Below, piece after piece: positions 1-9,555 of a stretch of 64,000 nucleotides of DNA. Within the stretch, counting starts at the first letter, position 1; each line of letters begins with the position of its first letter. A program made the position numbers and the translations under genes. Source of the stretch: CAYOHG01 sp964465125 (lineage in GTDB: Bacteria > Planctomycetota > Phycisphaerae > UBA1845 > Fen-1342); assembly GCA_964465125.1 (NCBI GenBank), contig CAYXIO010000008.1, positions 25,512 to 89,511 on the forward strand. Direction: 5' to 3'. The notes below the pieces were generated by a model, which was not told the origin of the DNA, did not search any database, and saw only the letters and a program-made list of their open reading frames with translations.

Positions 1-1991
1 TGCTGCGCGAGCTCGGACCGCTGGTCGATGTTCAGCCCGGCTTCACGATCTATGACGAGGACGATCAACTCCGTCTCGTCAAGGAGGCGATGGGGATCGC
101 GTCTGTCAGCCCGGATCTACTGAGACCCGACGACGCCCAGACCCGCATCAGCCGCGCGAAGAACGAGCTGCGCGGTCCGGATTCGCTCCGCGAGAGCCGC
201 ATGGAGGAACGGCTGCTGGCGCGCGTCTTCGAGATCTATGAGAAACTGCTGCGGCAGCGCAACGCGGTCGATTTCGACGACCTGCTGATGCGGATCGCCC
301 TGCTGCTCATCCGCCGGCCGGATATTGCCGAGCAGTTGTCCACGCGCTTCCGGCATCTGCTGATCGACGAGTACCAGGACACGAACCACGCCCAGTACCT
401 GATCGCCAAGCACCTGTCGGAGTCGCACCGCAACATCTGCGCCACGGGCGACCCGGACCAGAGCATCTACGCCTGGCGCGGGGCCGATCTGAACAACATT
501 CTCGAATTCGAGCACGACTATCCCGAAGCCACCGTTGTTCGGCTCGAACAGAACTACCGCTCGGTCGGCAACGTGCTCGCCGCGGCCGGGCGGCTGATCG
601 GCTTCAACCGCCGGCGGCGCGCGAAGGCGCTCTGGACGCAGCGCCCGTCGGGCGATCCGGTGCGGGTCTGGGAGTTCGACGAGGGCGAGCACGAAGCCGA
701 GCACGTCGCCGACACGATCGCCGAGCTTCGCCGCGAAGGGCGCTCGTTCAGCGACGTGGCGATCATCTACCGCGTCAACGCGGTCTCGCGCGGGCTCGAG
801 GAGGCCCTGCGCGGGCGTGCGATTCCCTACAAGATCGCGCGCGGCATCGCGTTCTACGGGCGGCGCGAAGTGCGCGATTCGGTCGCCTACCTGCGAACGC
901 TCGTAAACCCCGCCGACGACCTGGCGCTGCTCCGGATCATCAACACGCCCGCGCGCGGCATCGGCGACACCACCGTTAAGCGGCTCCAGGCCGCCGCCCA
1001 GACCTCCGCAAGACCCGTCAGCGCGCTGCTCGCGCGGCTGGACGAGCTGCCGGAGCTGCGCAGCGCCGTGCCGCGCCTGAGGCGCTTCGCCTCACTGCTT
1101 CAGCGCCTGCGCAGCCTTCAGCATCCGTCCGTCGCCGAGACGGTTCGCTTCGTGATCGAGGAATCGGGTCTGCGCAAGTTGCTGCGCGAGGAAGGACAGG
1201 AGACCGGCGAAGACCGCGTGGCGAACGTCGATGAGCTGGTCACCGACGCGGCCCGTTATGAAGCGGAAACGCCCGACCCCAGCCTGGCCGGCTTCCTGGA
1301 GCGCGTCGCGCTCGCCAGCGACCAGGACCAGGTTGATCAGGGCGCCGGCGTCGTCATGCTGCTGACGCTGCACGCCGCCAAGGGGCTCGAATTCCCGGTC
1401 GTCTTCATCGTCGGACTGGAGCAAGGCATGCTGCCCCACGAGCGCAGCATCCGCGCCAACGACGTCGAGGAGGAGCGCCGACTATGCTTCGTCGGCATGA
1501 CCCGCGCACAGGACCGGCTGTTTCTCTCATACGCGCGGCAGCGCGTGCTGCGCGGCGTGCTGATGCCGCGCTCGACGTCTCAGTTTCTGCTTGAGTTGCC
1601 GGAAGAGGGCGTGCTGCGCGAGCGGTTCGGTGAGCCGGCGCCGCTGCGCGTTGCCCGGCCGGAGCGCGGCACGCCGGCCGAATACGCAGACCCGCCGGCC
1701 GAGCCGCGAACGCTGGGTCGGCGGAAGCTCGGACGCGGCGAGAACGAGTTTGGCGACGAGCCGGTCATCTCGTTCGATCAGCCGACCGGCACGCTCGGCG
1801 GGGTCGATTCGCGCTTCGCCGACTGGCAGCCGGGGACGCTCGTACGGCACACGCACTACGGCACGGGGGAGCTGCTGTGGATTCGCCCGAGCGCGGGCCA
1901 GACCCGCGGTGCGATCCGCTTTCCGGTCTATGGCGAAAAGACGTTCATTCTCGACCACGCGCCGGTTCAGCGGATCGAGCGGCACGAATGA
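1..1991 (+). CDS. pcrA: ATP-dependent DNA helicase PcrA/UvrD, 5' end outside window
   Basis: Superfamily 1A 3'-5' DNA helicase for repair and replication restart. The frame is open from base 3 and the first residues already match the middle of the family (FTIYDEDDQLRLVK), so the gene starts upstream of the window and Walker A is not visible. Visible motifs in order: II LLIDEYQDT, III GDPDQSIYAWRG, IV LEQNYRS, V LLTLHAAKGLEFPVVF, VI RLCFVGMTRAQDRLF. The last ~50 residues (GTLVRHTHYGTGELLWI onward) look like the C-terminal Tudor-like domain that in PcrA contacts RNA polymerase. PcrA and UvrD cannot be separated firmly from this part alone, but the C-terminal domain favours PcrA. Confidence 0.93.
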   Translation, partial: LRELGPLVDVQPGFTIYDEDDQLRLVKEAMGIASVSPDLLRPDDAQTRISRAKNELRGPDSLRESRMEERLLARVFEIYEKLLRQRNAVDFDDLLMRIALLLIRRPDIAEQLSTRFRHLLIDEYQDTNHAQYLIAKHLSESHRNICATGDPDQSIYAWRGADLNNILEFEHDYPEATVVRLEQNYRSVGNVLAAAGRLIGFNRRRRAKALWTQRPSGDPVRVWEFDEGEHEAEHVADTIAELRREGRSFSDVAIIYRVNAVSRGLEEALRGRAIPYKIARGIAFYGRREVRDSVAYLRTLVNPADDLALLRIINTPARGIGDTTVKRLQAAAQTSARPVSALLARLDELPELRSAVPRLRRFASLLQRLRSLQHPSVAETVRFVIEESGLRKLLREEGQETGEDRVANVDELVTDAARYEAETPDPSLAGFLERVALASDQDQVDQGAGVVMLLTLHAAKGLEFPVVFIVGLEQGMLPHERSIRANDVEEERRLCFVGMTRAQDRLFLSYARQRVLRGVLMPRSTSQFLLELPEEGVLRERFGEPAPLRVARPERGTPAEYADPPAEPRTLGRRKLGRGENEFGDEPVISFDQPTGTLGGVDSRFADWQPGTLVRHTHYGTGELLWIRPSAGQTRGAIRFPVYGEKTFILDHAPVQRIERHE

Positions 1992-2143
1992 CGGCGTGCC
2001 CGCCGACCACCTGATTTGCGAGCCGCCGCCGCCCGGAATACGCTACCGCGCTTGGGGTATCGAGGAGGACGGGGCCTGCACGCGATTCAGCGTGCGATCC
2101 TCCGGCCCTGAGCTGTTCCACGTCGCGCAGACGGGCAGAGACG

Positions 2144-3394
2144 ATGAGAGATCCGTCCCGCGAAAATGAGAAGCTCCGCCGCATCCTCGCCGTCGCGACC
2201 GAAATGGCCGTGACCCCGGATCTGGATGCGCTGCTGCACGTCATCGTCGATGCGACCTGCCAGGTGCTCGACTGCGAACGCGCCACGATCTTCCTTTACG
2301 ACGCCGGCAGCGATGAGCTGTTCAGCCGCGTGGCCCGCGGCATGGCGGGCATCCGCTTTCCGGCCAGCCGCGGCATCGCCGGCGCGGCGGCCAAAGGGCG
2401 CATCGTCGTCAACGTGCCCGACGCGTACGAAGACGCGCGCTTCAATCGCGAGGTTGACCGCGCGACCGGCTTCCGCACCCGCAACCTGCTCACGTTTCCG
2501 CTCGAAAACCTCGCCGGCGATCTGATCGGCGTGCTTCAGGCGCTCAACAAGCGCGACGGCGCCTTCTCCGTCGACGACGAGGAGCTCGCCCGCGTGCTCA
2601 GCGCGCAGGCCGGCGTGGCGCTGGACCGCGGCCGGCTGATCGAGGAATACGCGATCAAGCAGCGCATGGCGCGCGATCTCGACATCGCCCGCGACATTCA
2701 GCGCGGCTTCCTGCCGCGCAAGCAGCCGCAGGTCCTCGGCTACGACGTCGCCGGTTGGAATCGGCCCGCCGACGAGACCGGCGGCGACTGCTACGACTTC
2801 ATCCCCCTGCCCGACGGACGGCTCGTCATCCTGCTCGCGGATGCGACCGGGCACGGCATCGGCCCGGCGCTGATCATCGGGCAATGCCGATCCCTCATTC
2901 GCGCGATGTTCAGCGTCACCGACGATCTTCCCGCCATCGTCGACCGCGTCAATCGGCTGCTCTGCGACGACCTGACGGACAACCGTTTCGTGACCGCGTT
3001 CCTCGGGGTGCTCGACCCCCGCCGGCACTGCGTCGAGTACATCTCGAACGGTCAGGGCCCGCTGCTGCACATCTCCGCGGACGCCGTGGACATGCGCGGG
3101 GCCAGCGCCCTGCCGCTGGCGATCGTCCCCGACGCCGGCGCCGAGCTCGAGCGCTTCGAGCTGAAGACCGGCGATCTGCTCGCGCTGCTGACGGACGGGT
3201 TCTACGAGACGATGAATTCGCGCGACGAGGAGTTTGGCGACGCGCGCACCACCGATCTGCTGCGCACGCATCGCGACCGCGCCTTGACCGACGTCATCGC
3301 CGAGCTGCATCGCGCCGTCTGCGACTTCCGTCAGGACCGCAGCCAGGCCGACGACCTGACGGCCATCCTGGTCCGTCGCGCGGCGGGGACGTGA
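2144..3394 (+). CDS. GAF domain PP2C-type (SpoIIE/RsbU-like) protein phosphatase
   Basis: Cytosolic signalling phosphatase of 416 residues. Residues ~10-165 form a GAF sensor domain (LLHVIVDATCQVLDCERATIF near its start). A short helix (ARDLDIARDIQRGFLP) leads into a PP2C/SpoIIE catalytic domain. Metal-binding acidic residues are recognisable in ETGGDCYDFI, LADATGHGIGPAL, LLTDGFYE and QADDLTAILV. Such proteins usually dephosphorylate an anti-anti-sigma factor or a similar partner. No partner-switching genes are adjacent, so the substrate is unknown. Start chosen at ATG 2144; the upstream ribosome site is weak. It follows the helicase on the same strand after ~150 bases. Confidence 0.88.
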   Translation: MRDPSRENEKLRRILAVATEMAVTPDLDALLHVIVDATCQVLDCERATIFLYDAGSDELFSRVARGMAGIRFPASRGIAGAAAKGRIVVNVPDAYEDARFNREVDRATGFRTRNLLTFPLENLAGDLIGVLQALNKRDGAFSVDDEELARVLSAQAGVALDRGRLIEEYAIKQRMARDLDIARDIQRGFLPRKQPQVLGYDVAGWNRPADETGGDCYDFIPLPDGRLVILLADATGHGIGPALIIGQCRSLIRAMFSVTDDLPAIVDRVNRLLCDDLTDNRFVTAFLGVLDPRRHCVEYISNGQGPLLHISADAVDMRGASALPLAIVPDAGAELERFELKTGDLLALLTDGFYETMNSRDEEFGDARTTDLLRTHRDRALTDVIAELHRAVCDFRQDRSQADDLTAILVRRAAGT

Positions 3395-3422
3395 CGCTGC
3401 GGCGGATGCCGGCGCGCGGGCG

Positions 3423-4370
3423 TCAACCGTCGATGTCCAGCCCGAGGTCGAGGTTCACCGCCGAATGCGTCAAGGCCCCGACCGAGATGCGATCGACACC
3501 GGTCTCCGCGATGCCCGCCACGCTGGCGAGCGTCACCCCGCCGCTGGCTTCGAGCTGCACGGTCGGCTTCTGGCCGGCGGCCTCGCGCATGCGCACCGCC
3601 CGGCGCATATCGGCAACGCTGAAGTTATCCAGCAGGATCACGTCGATGCCGGGAACGTGCAGCACTTCGCGCAGTTGTTCGAGTCGATCGACCTCAACCT
3701 CGACGAAGGAAACGCCGCTCTTCGGACGACGGGCCAGCATCGCTCCCAACTCCGCCGCCAACTGCTCAAGCGGAATCGCCGAGAGGTGGTTGTCCTTGAT
3801 CAAGATCGCGTCGTAGAGACCCCGCCGGTGATTGACGCCCCCGCCGCAGCGGACGGCGTACTTGTCCAGCTCGCGCCAGCCCGGGAGGGTCTTGCGTGTG
3901 TCGAGCACCTGAACGCTCGGTTGCGCCCGGACCGCCGCGTCCACGAAGGCGCGCGTCAGCGTCGCTACGCCGCTCATGCGGCCCAGGAAATTCAACAGGG
4001 TGCGCTCGACGGCCAGCACCGCGGCCCGCGCCCCGATCAGCCGTCCGACCGAGCGGCGGGCGACCACCGCCTGACCGTCCGCGGCGACAGCGTCGAAACG
4101 CAGCCCGGCCGCCAACCGGCGCGCGAATCGCTCACAGATCAGCGGCGCGAGCGACAGCCCGCTGATGACGCCGCCGGCGCGCGGCACGAGCGCGCCGCAG
4201 ACCGATTCGCCCCCGGGAGGAAGCAGCGTGGACGTGACGTCGCCGCGCTCCCCCAGGTCCTCGCCGATCGCCAGGTCCACCAACTGCTGCGTCGCCGCAC
4301 TCCAGGTGCGCACGCCCGCTACCGACTCGCTCATGGTCGCTCTCGCTGGCTCGGGCAAATCGCGGTCCAT
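3423..4370 (-). CDS. nadC: nicotinate-nucleotide pyrophosphorylase (quinolinate phosphoribosyltransferase)
   Basis: Makes nicotinate mononucleotide from quinolinate and PRPP in de novo NAD synthesis. Family signatures are clear: the N-terminal EDLGERGDVTS, TLLNFLGRMSGVAT, the active-site stretch VLDTRKTLPGWRELDKYAV followed by GGGVNHRRGLYDAILIKDNH, and the C-terminal barrel segment LEASGGVTLASV. At 315 residues it is slightly longer than the usual ~285. ATG at 4370 is supported by GGAG six bases upstream; ATG at 4334 is the shorter alternative. It converges on the phosphatase gene with a ~30 base gap. No nadA or nadB is in the window. Confidence 0.95.
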   Translation of the reverse strand: MDRDLPEPARATMSESVAGVRTWSAATQQLVDLAIGEDLGERGDVTSTLLPPGGESVCGALVPRAGGVISGLSLAPLICERFARRLAAGLRFDAVAADGQAVVARRSVGRLIGARAAVLAVERTLLNFLGRMSGVATLTRAFVDAAVRAQPSVQVLDTRKTLPGWRELDKYAVRCGGGVNHRRGLYDAILIKDNHLSAIPLEQLAAELGAMLARRPKSGVSFVEVEVDRLEQLREVLHVPGIDVILLDNFSVADMRRAVRMREAAGQKPTVQLEASGGVTLASVAGIAETGVDRISVGALTHSAVNLDLGLDIDG

Positions 4371-4400
4371 CGCGATCTCCAGGCCCGGGCTTCCGGCATG

Positions 4401-5474
4401 TTAACGCAGGCTTGAGTCCCCGGTGGGGTCGCCGCGCGCGGCGCGCTTCTGCTCTGCCCGGCGGGCCACCAGGTCGAAGGTCGTCTGGGCGGACGGGCTC
4501 GTGCCGGATTCGGCTGGGGACGTGCGCGGCCCGCCGGCGTGCCGCGCGACGAGTTCCGCCAGCAATCGGCGGGCGGTCTCGGCGGAGGGCCCCGGCAGAT
4601 CCAGCGAGTGCAAGGCGCGCCGCAGATGCGCGGCCGACTTGTAACGCAGCATGCGCTGCTTGTGCAGGGCGCGCACCACGACCTCGCAAAGCTCGGGCGC
4701 CAACCGACGCTCCAGCAGCCGTTCGACCGGCACTTCCCGCTGCTGGTGCTGGGCCCTCAGGTCCGTCAGGGTCTCCGCCACAAAAGGCGGCTCCCCGCTC
4801 AGCAGCTCAAATAGAATTACCCCCAGCGCGTAAACGTCGCTCGCGCAGGACGCCTGACCGTCGAAGAGCTCCGGCGCCATGTAGAGCGGCGTTCCCGCGA
4901 TCGCGGCGCCGGCGGTGACACTGACCGGGCACGCCAACCCGAAATCGCACAAGCGCAGCTCACCCGCGCGGTCGAAGACGACGTTCCCCGGCTTCAGGTC
5001 GCGATGTAGCAGCCCCTGCTCGTGCAGCACCGATACCGCATCCGTCAAGTCGCGCAGCACGTGGAGCGCCAGCCCCGTGTCCAGTTGCTCCGGCTCGGCG
5101 ATGAGCTGTCGCAGCGAAACGCCGTCGACGAACTCCATCACGATGTAGCCAAGCTGGCCCGAGGTGCCGGCGGAGTAGACGGTGACGATGTTCGGATGAC
5201 GCAGCGCCGCCGCGGCGCGGACCCCGCGAATCAGCTCCTCTCGCGCCGCACTGCCCGCCTCAGTTCCGCGGTGCAGCAGCTTCACGGCCACCCGCCGCGA
5301 GAGGGACTCATCGAAGCCCAGAAAGACGGTTCCGGCGGCGCCCTCGCCCAGCTTGGGCCCGAGCTTCACCGACTCGATGCGCGGCGGGACCTCGACCGGC
5401 TGCGGCGCCTCGCCGCTCACCAACGTCAGCATCACCGTTCGGGTTTCCTGCATCGACATGTGGCGCCCGCGCAT
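4401..5474 (-). CDS. Hanks-type serine/threonine protein kinase, soluble
   Basis: About 357 residues with a complete kinase domain and no transmembrane helix. Glycine loop LGEGAAGTVFLG (residues ~42-53), ATP-binding Lys in VAVKLL (~K65), catalytic loop HRDLKPGNVVF (~157-167), DFG (~177-179), activation segment ending GTPLYMAPE. The ~90-residue tail has no recognised domain. The start is uncertain: ATG 5474 and ATG 5459 are both plausible. The longer open frame upstream is only the shadow of the PilZ gene. It sits just downstream of that PilZ gene on the same strand and ends ~30 bases before nadC starts. Confidence 0.9.
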   Translation of the reverse strand: MRGRHMSMQETRTVMLTLVSGEAPQPVEVPPRIESVKLGPKLGEGAAGTVFLGFDESLSRRVAVKLLHRGTEAGSAAREELIRGVRAAAALRHPNIVTVYSAGTSGQLGYIVMEFVDGVSLRQLIAEPEQLDTGLALHVLRDLTDAVSVLHEQGLLHRDLKPGNVVFDRAGELRLCDFGLACPVSVTAGAAIAGTPLYMAPELFDGQASCASDVYALGVILFELLSGEPPFVAETLTDLRAQHQQREVPVERLLERRLAPELCEVVVRALHKQRMLRYKSAAHLRRALHSLDLPGPSAETARRLLAELVARHAGGPRTSPAESGTSPSAQTTFDLVARRAEQKRAARGDPTGDSSLR

Positions 5475-5601
5475 CGCCCCCGGAACACGCCTGCGGCCGT
5501 TCGGCGTCGCCGTGAGCTCGTGCTGGCATTGTAGTTGAGAAGCGCAAGCGGCGCATTCGAAATCGCGCCGGAAGTTGGAATGCGTCGCGGCGGAGGTGAA
5601 G

Positions 5602-5973
5602 CTAGCCGATGCCGGACCGATCCAGCAGCCGAATGCCAACCTGGTAGGTGCCGCTCGCCACGCGCCGCGAGTGAACGACCTCGCCGCGCATGCGCGTCCG
5701 CGCGCTCGACAGCAGCACTTCGACGGTCGAGCCGCGCTCCAGCGGCAGCCCGACCTGCACCGCGATGCCGTCCGCGGACGCATTCACCGTCTCACCCGTG
5801 GTCGTGAGCTTCTGCTGCGAATCGATGGGCAGGATCAGGTGGCAAGGCAGGCGGCACGCCACGCGGCGCTCCGTGCGCCGCCCATGCGATTCGTCGGTCG
5901 CGCCGGCCGGGATCATCCGCCCCGAAGGACGGGTGTGCCGGAATGCTGTCTGGGCCGCTGACGTGGGATTCAT
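5602..5973 (-). CDS. PilZ domain protein (probable cyclic-di-GMP effector)
   Basis: A 123-residue protein made mostly of a PilZ domain. The signature R-x-x-x-R is present as RRTERR with the following basic strand, and the second motif N/D-x-S-x-x-G appears as NASADG, followed by a beta-rich stretch (STVEVLLSS, GEVVHSRR, YQVGIRLLD). Binding of c-di-GMP is expected from the motifs, not shown. GGAGG eight bases before ATG 5973 fixes the start. The neighbouring kinase gene downstream is codirectional, so a shared signalling role is possible but is inference. Confidence 0.85.
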   Translation of the reverse strand: MNPTSAAQTAFRHTRPSGRMIPAGATDESHGRRTERRVACRLPCHLILPIDSQQKLTTTGETVNASADGIAVQVGLPLERGSTVEVLLSSARTRMRGEVVHSRRVASGTYQVGIRLLDRSGIG

Positions 5974-6111
5974 GCGCAGTCCTCCGGAGCCCAGGACAGG
6001 GCCCCATCAGACTCTATCGGTTGATTTCGCGGGTCAGCTTCGAAGTGCCAGCCGCGACGCCGGCCGCGGCGAACGGGCAGGCACGTCGGCGCGGCTAGAT
6101 CAGCTCGCGGC

Positions 6112-6375
6112 TCATGAAGCGGGATGGGCGTCGGCCGGCTCGATCCGCGTGTGCTGATCCACGGTCAGCGTGCTGATCTCGCCGTCTGACTTTTGAAGCA
6201 GTATGCGATAGAGCCACAGCTTGTCGTCGGCGCCGTGGGCGAACCACGAACCGGTCTTCTGTGGCTGAACGGAAAGGACGGTGCCGACGACGGCGGGGCT
6301 CCAGCTTCCCTCGCGCCGATCGATCGCTTGAACGATGCGGACCTTCTGTCCCGGCTTCAGGTCAATCTCTGGCAT
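6112..6375 (-). CDS. small conserved-looking hypothetical protein
   Basis: An 87-residue protein, not recognised. It begins MPEIDLKPGQKVRIVQ and reads like a small beta-barrel (SH3-like, KOW-like) with alternating hydrophobic residues: VVGTVLSVQ, KLWLYRILLQ, EISTLTVDQ. No signal peptide, membrane segment or cysteine motif. It is codirectional with the BatA-like gene upstream (75 bases away). The beta-barrel reading is inference from the residue pattern only. Confidence 0.6.
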   Translation of the reverse strand: MPEIDLKPGQKVRIVQAIDRREGSWSPAVVGTVLSVQPQKTGSWFAHGADDKLWLYRILLQKSDGEISTLTVDQHTRIEPADAHPAS

Positions 6376-6449
6376 GGTGTATCACTGTCTCGACTCGCGA
6401 CCCGCCGCGGGCGACCCACCCATTCGGCACGGCCCGCTGCTTACGCCGC

Positions 6450-8456
6450 TCAAATCATGACGCGACGGTTGTATATATACCATTCCAGCAGCACGATCGC
6501 CAACGCGGCCGCCGCAAACCAGCGCCAAACCTCCGGCGTGGCGGTCTCGATCGCGCGTCCGAGCTCGACCGGCCGGCCGCCGACGGCCAGCGCGTCGCGC
6601 GGGGCGATGTCGCTTTCCGCGGCGTTCTCGAGGTTGACCGCAAAGCGCTCGGAGCCGGGCGCGGCGGGCTCGACGCGGTAGAGCCCGACGGTTTCGGTCG
6701 CCGCGTATCGCAAGGCATCCGGGCTGTCCAGCCGCATCGTCTGCCGTCCGCCATCGGGGCGGGTTACGACGGCCTGCTCAACGCCGGACGGCAGCTCAAG
6801 CCGAATCGAATCCCCCGGCTGCAACGCGGTCCGCTGCTCGCCCGTGCCGCCGCCGCCCAGGTAGTTGAAGGTGTTGTACATGAACACTGCGAAGCCGAGC
6901 TTGGCCCACCAACTGCTGCTTTCGACGGCGAACGCGCACATCAGCATCTGCCGGCCGTCGCGGCTGAGTTGTCCCAGGACCGGCCCGTGCGGCCCCTCCG
7001 CGAGCACCTCGGCGTCCTTCGGCAGCGTCAGCGTGCCGCCGCGATACACCTCGACGTATTCGAGCTCGACGTAGCGCAGCAGCGGGTGCGCCGAATCCCA
7101 CCAGACCAGCGTGTGCGGGTCGGCATCCTCGCTGAGCGCCACGCCCTCCACAGGCGGAACCGCACCGAAAAAGACGTAGCTTCCGCGCGGCAGGCTCGCC
7201 GGCGCGAACTTGTCGAACACCACCACGTCGTAGGTGCAACGCCCGTTCTGCTCGAACTGTCCGGCGGGCATCGCCGCGAACTGCTCCGGCGTTCGATAGT
7301 CGAAGCGGACGAGCGGGAGCTGCTGGAGCATGCGTTCGAGGAACGGGTTGCGCTCGCTGACCAGCAGGACCCGCAGGCGGCGCGGGGCCGGGATCACCGC
7401 GGATGCGCGGTTGTCGCAGGTCAGGGCGTCGTCCAGCGCCAGGCGCACCTCGAGCAGGCCCGCGGTCGGAAGCTCAGCGCGGAATTCGAGCGACTGAACC
7501 GCGGGCGCGGCTTCGCCGGAATCCTCGCCGCCCACCTCGCTGGCTCGCCGCACGCGCCCCAGCGAGACCTTCTCGACGCGCCGCAGCACGCCGTCGAGAT
7601 AAAACGAGAGCTCGGTCTCCACCGGCTCTGCGGCGAAGTTCGCAACCTGAACGAAGACCGCCAGATGGTCGGGCGATTCGTAGTCGCGCAGGCAGCGCAG
7701 GGAGGTGACGCCGGCGTTCTGCTCGGTCTTTCCGATCGGAATCAGCGTGACCTGTCCGGTCCGGACGGTCGCCTGATCCAGGTCCGGAATCGCGCCGTCG
7801 GAAAGCAGCACGATCCGCGAGCCCGACAGATCGGTGATCGCATCCGCCGGCCGGGCGTCCACGCGCGTCTGCGTCAGGTGCGCCTCGGCCAGGTCCAGGG
7901 CCTCGCGAATGTTGGTCGGCGCGTCGCTCGCGCGAATGTCGTCCACCCGCGCGCTGAGCTCGGCGAGATTCGACGTGAACGGCGAGATGATCGTCGCGCG
8001 GTCCGCGAATGCGATCAGCATCACCCGCGTCGGCGACGCCGCCCCGCCGAACCACTGCCACCAGGCCGCCCCGCTTCGATTCAGCGTGCGAACGAGCCGT
8101 CGGGCCTGCTCCTTGGCGAGCTCCAACCGCGTCTGGCCGTCCTCGATCGCGTTCATCGACGCCGAGTGATCCACCAGGATCGCGACGCACTCGTCGTTGC
8201 GCAGCTCGCTGAAGACGATCGGCCGGGCCAGCGCCAGAATCGCCAGCAGGAGGACCGCCAGTTGCAGGAACAGCAGCAGGTTCTTGCGGAGCCGCTGAAA
8301 CGGCGCGTTGACCTGGAGATCCTGCACCGCCCGCCGCCACAGCAGCGTCGATGAGACCCGCTGCTCGCGCCGCCGCAGCTTGAGGAAATACAGAATCAGA
8401 AGCGCCGGGATGGCGACCGCTGCGAACCAGAATGCCACCGGGGCGAGAAAGCTCAT
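6450..8456 (-). CDS. BatA-like membrane protein with von Willebrand factor A domain
   Basis: About 668 residues. The N-terminus (FLAPVAFWFAAVAIPALLIL, then KLRRRE, then a second hydrophobic helix LLLFLQLAVLLLAILALARP) is the BatA signature. A VWA domain follows with a MIDAS motif DHSASMNA and a later LLSDGAIPD. A long extracytoplasmic region leads to a last hydrophobic helix near the C-terminus (AAALAIVLLEWYIY). Bat proteins occur with MoxR ATPases and DUF58 proteins; the DUF58 gene is directly upstream, while no MoxR gene is in the window. ATG 8456 is used; GTG 8465 is the alternative. Confidence 0.87.
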   Translation of the reverse strand: MSFLAPVAFWFAAVAIPALLILYFLKLRRREQRVSSTLLWRRAVQDLQVNAPFQRLRKNLLLFLQLAVLLLAILALARPIVFSELRNDECVAILVDHSASMNAIEDGQTRLELAKEQARRLVRTLNRSGAAWWQWFGGAASPTRVMLIAFADRATIISPFTSNLAELSARVDDIRASDAPTNIREALDLAEAHLTQTRVDARPADAITDLSGSRIVLLSDGAIPDLDQATVRTGQVTLIPIGKTEQNAGVTSLRCLRDYESPDHLAVFVQVANFAAEPVETELSFYLDGVLRRVEKVSLGRVRRASEVGGEDSGEAAPAVQSLEFRAELPTAGLLEVRLALDDALTCDNRASAVIPAPRRLRVLLVSERNPFLERMLQQLPLVRFDYRTPEQFAAMPAGQFEQNGRCTYDVVVFDKFAPASLPRGSYVFFGAVPPVEGVALSEDADPHTLVWWDSAHPLLRYVELEYVEVYRGGTLTLPKDAEVLAEGPHGPVLGQLSRDGRQMLMCAFAVESSSWWAKLGFAVFMYNTFNYLGGGGTGEQRTALQPGDSIRLELPSGVEQAVVTRPDGGRQTMRLDSPDALRYAATETVGLYRVEPAAPGSERFAVNLENAAESDIAPRDALAVGGRPVELGRAIETATPEVWRWFAAAALAIVLLEWYIYNRRVMI

Positions 8457-8525
8457 TCGATCCACGCTGCCAGGACAAGGCGCCGGCGGCAGATCATAAC
8501 CGGCCGGCGGACGTGCAGCCCCCGC

Positions 8526-9440
8526 TCAGCGCAGCAGACCGCGCTCGCGCAGGTACGAGAGCACCAGCGCATCGAACGGCACCTTGGTGCTGGCGAACAG
8601 GTAGAGAATGCCGCGCTGCGTGCAATAGTCCTTCAGCTCGGTGCAGTACGCGGTCAGCATCTGCTTGTATTTCTTGAGCAAGGGCGCGCTGACCGTGACC
8701 TCCGCAACGTCCGCGTCCTCCACGTCGACGAGCTTCAGGTCGCCCGCCAGCGCCGGCTCGATCTCGTCCGGCGAAAGAATCTGAATCGCGTACAGGTCGA
8801 CGTTGCGGCTCAGCAGGTAGCGGAAGCCCTCGGCGTAGCCGCCCTTGTCCATGAAATCGCTGATGACGATCACGACGCCCTTGCCGCGGTGGGTCAGGGC
8901 GAAGCGCTTGGCGGCGGCGGCGAAGTACGATGGTCCGGCCAGGGGAATCTGCTCGAGGAAGTGGATCATCTGCGACGCCATCCGCCGACCGCGGATCGCG
9001 CGCATGTCGCGGGCGATCACGTTGGAGAATGCGTAGAGGTTGACCCGGTCGTAGTTCACCAGCCCGATGTACGCCAGTGCCGCGGTCGTCCGCTTGACGT
9101 ACATCCCCTTGTGCGGATGGCCCCAATCCATGCTCGCGGAGACGTCGAAGAGCACGCTGACGTTGAGGTCTTCCTCCTCCATGAACAGCTTCAGCAGGAG
9201 CCGCTCGAGCCGCGCGTAGATGTTCCAGTCCAGAAAGCGGAGATCGTCGCCGACGACGTAGTTGCGGTAGTCCGCGAATTCAACGCTCTCGCCGCGGCGC
9301 TTGCTGCGGCGCTCGCCCTTGACGCGGCCGGCGAAAATCTTGCGCGAGACCAGCTCGAGCCGGTCCAGGCGGCTCATGAAATCCGCCGAAAGCAGCTCGC
9401 CATCCTCGCGGGCCGGCACGCTGATGGCGTCGCTGCTCAC
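8526..9440 (-). CDS. DUF58 domain protein (VWA-like)
   Basis: About 304 residues. The DUF58 core motif is clear: GRRSKRRGESVEFADYRNY-like spacing (RRGESVEFADYRNYVVGDD), then LRFLDWNIYARLERLLLKLF. A VWA-type fold follows with a MIDAS-like DVSASM and VIVISDFMDKGG. It is the standard partner of BatA-like proteins and is encoded ~70 bases upstream of one here, as in MoxR-DUF58-Bat clusters. GTG 9440 has GGGGAC about ten bases upstream and is preferred over GTG 9509, which would add 23 residues without family similarity that I recognise. Confidence 0.86.
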   Translation of the reverse strand: MSSDAISVPAREDGELLSADFMSRLDRLELVSRKIFAGRVKGERRSKRRGESVEFADYRNYVVGDDLRFLDWNIYARLERLLLKLFMEEEDLNVSVLFDVSASMDWGHPHKGMYVKRTTAALAYIGLVNYDRVNLYAFSNVIARDMRAIRGRRMASQMIHFLEQIPLAGPSYFAAAAKRFALTHRGKGVVIVISDFMDKGGYAEGFRYLLSRNVDLYAIQILSPDEIEPALAGDLKLVDVEDADVAEVTVSAPLLKKYKQMLTAYCTELKDYCTQRGILYLFASTKVPFDALVLSYLRERGLLR

Positions 9441-9555
9441 GCGCGTTTGTCCCCGACCCGGATTCCCCCGGGCTGAATCGAAGAGCCGCCGGGGCCCACG
9501 CCCCCGCACCGACTTCGCCTGCGCCGCGAGCCGCCCGACGCACGCCCCGCTCGGC

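Noticed and set aside
6261..8354. A 697-residue rightward frame antisense to the BatA-like gene
   Set aside because: His/Arg/Gln-rich shadow of a clearly coding opposite strand.
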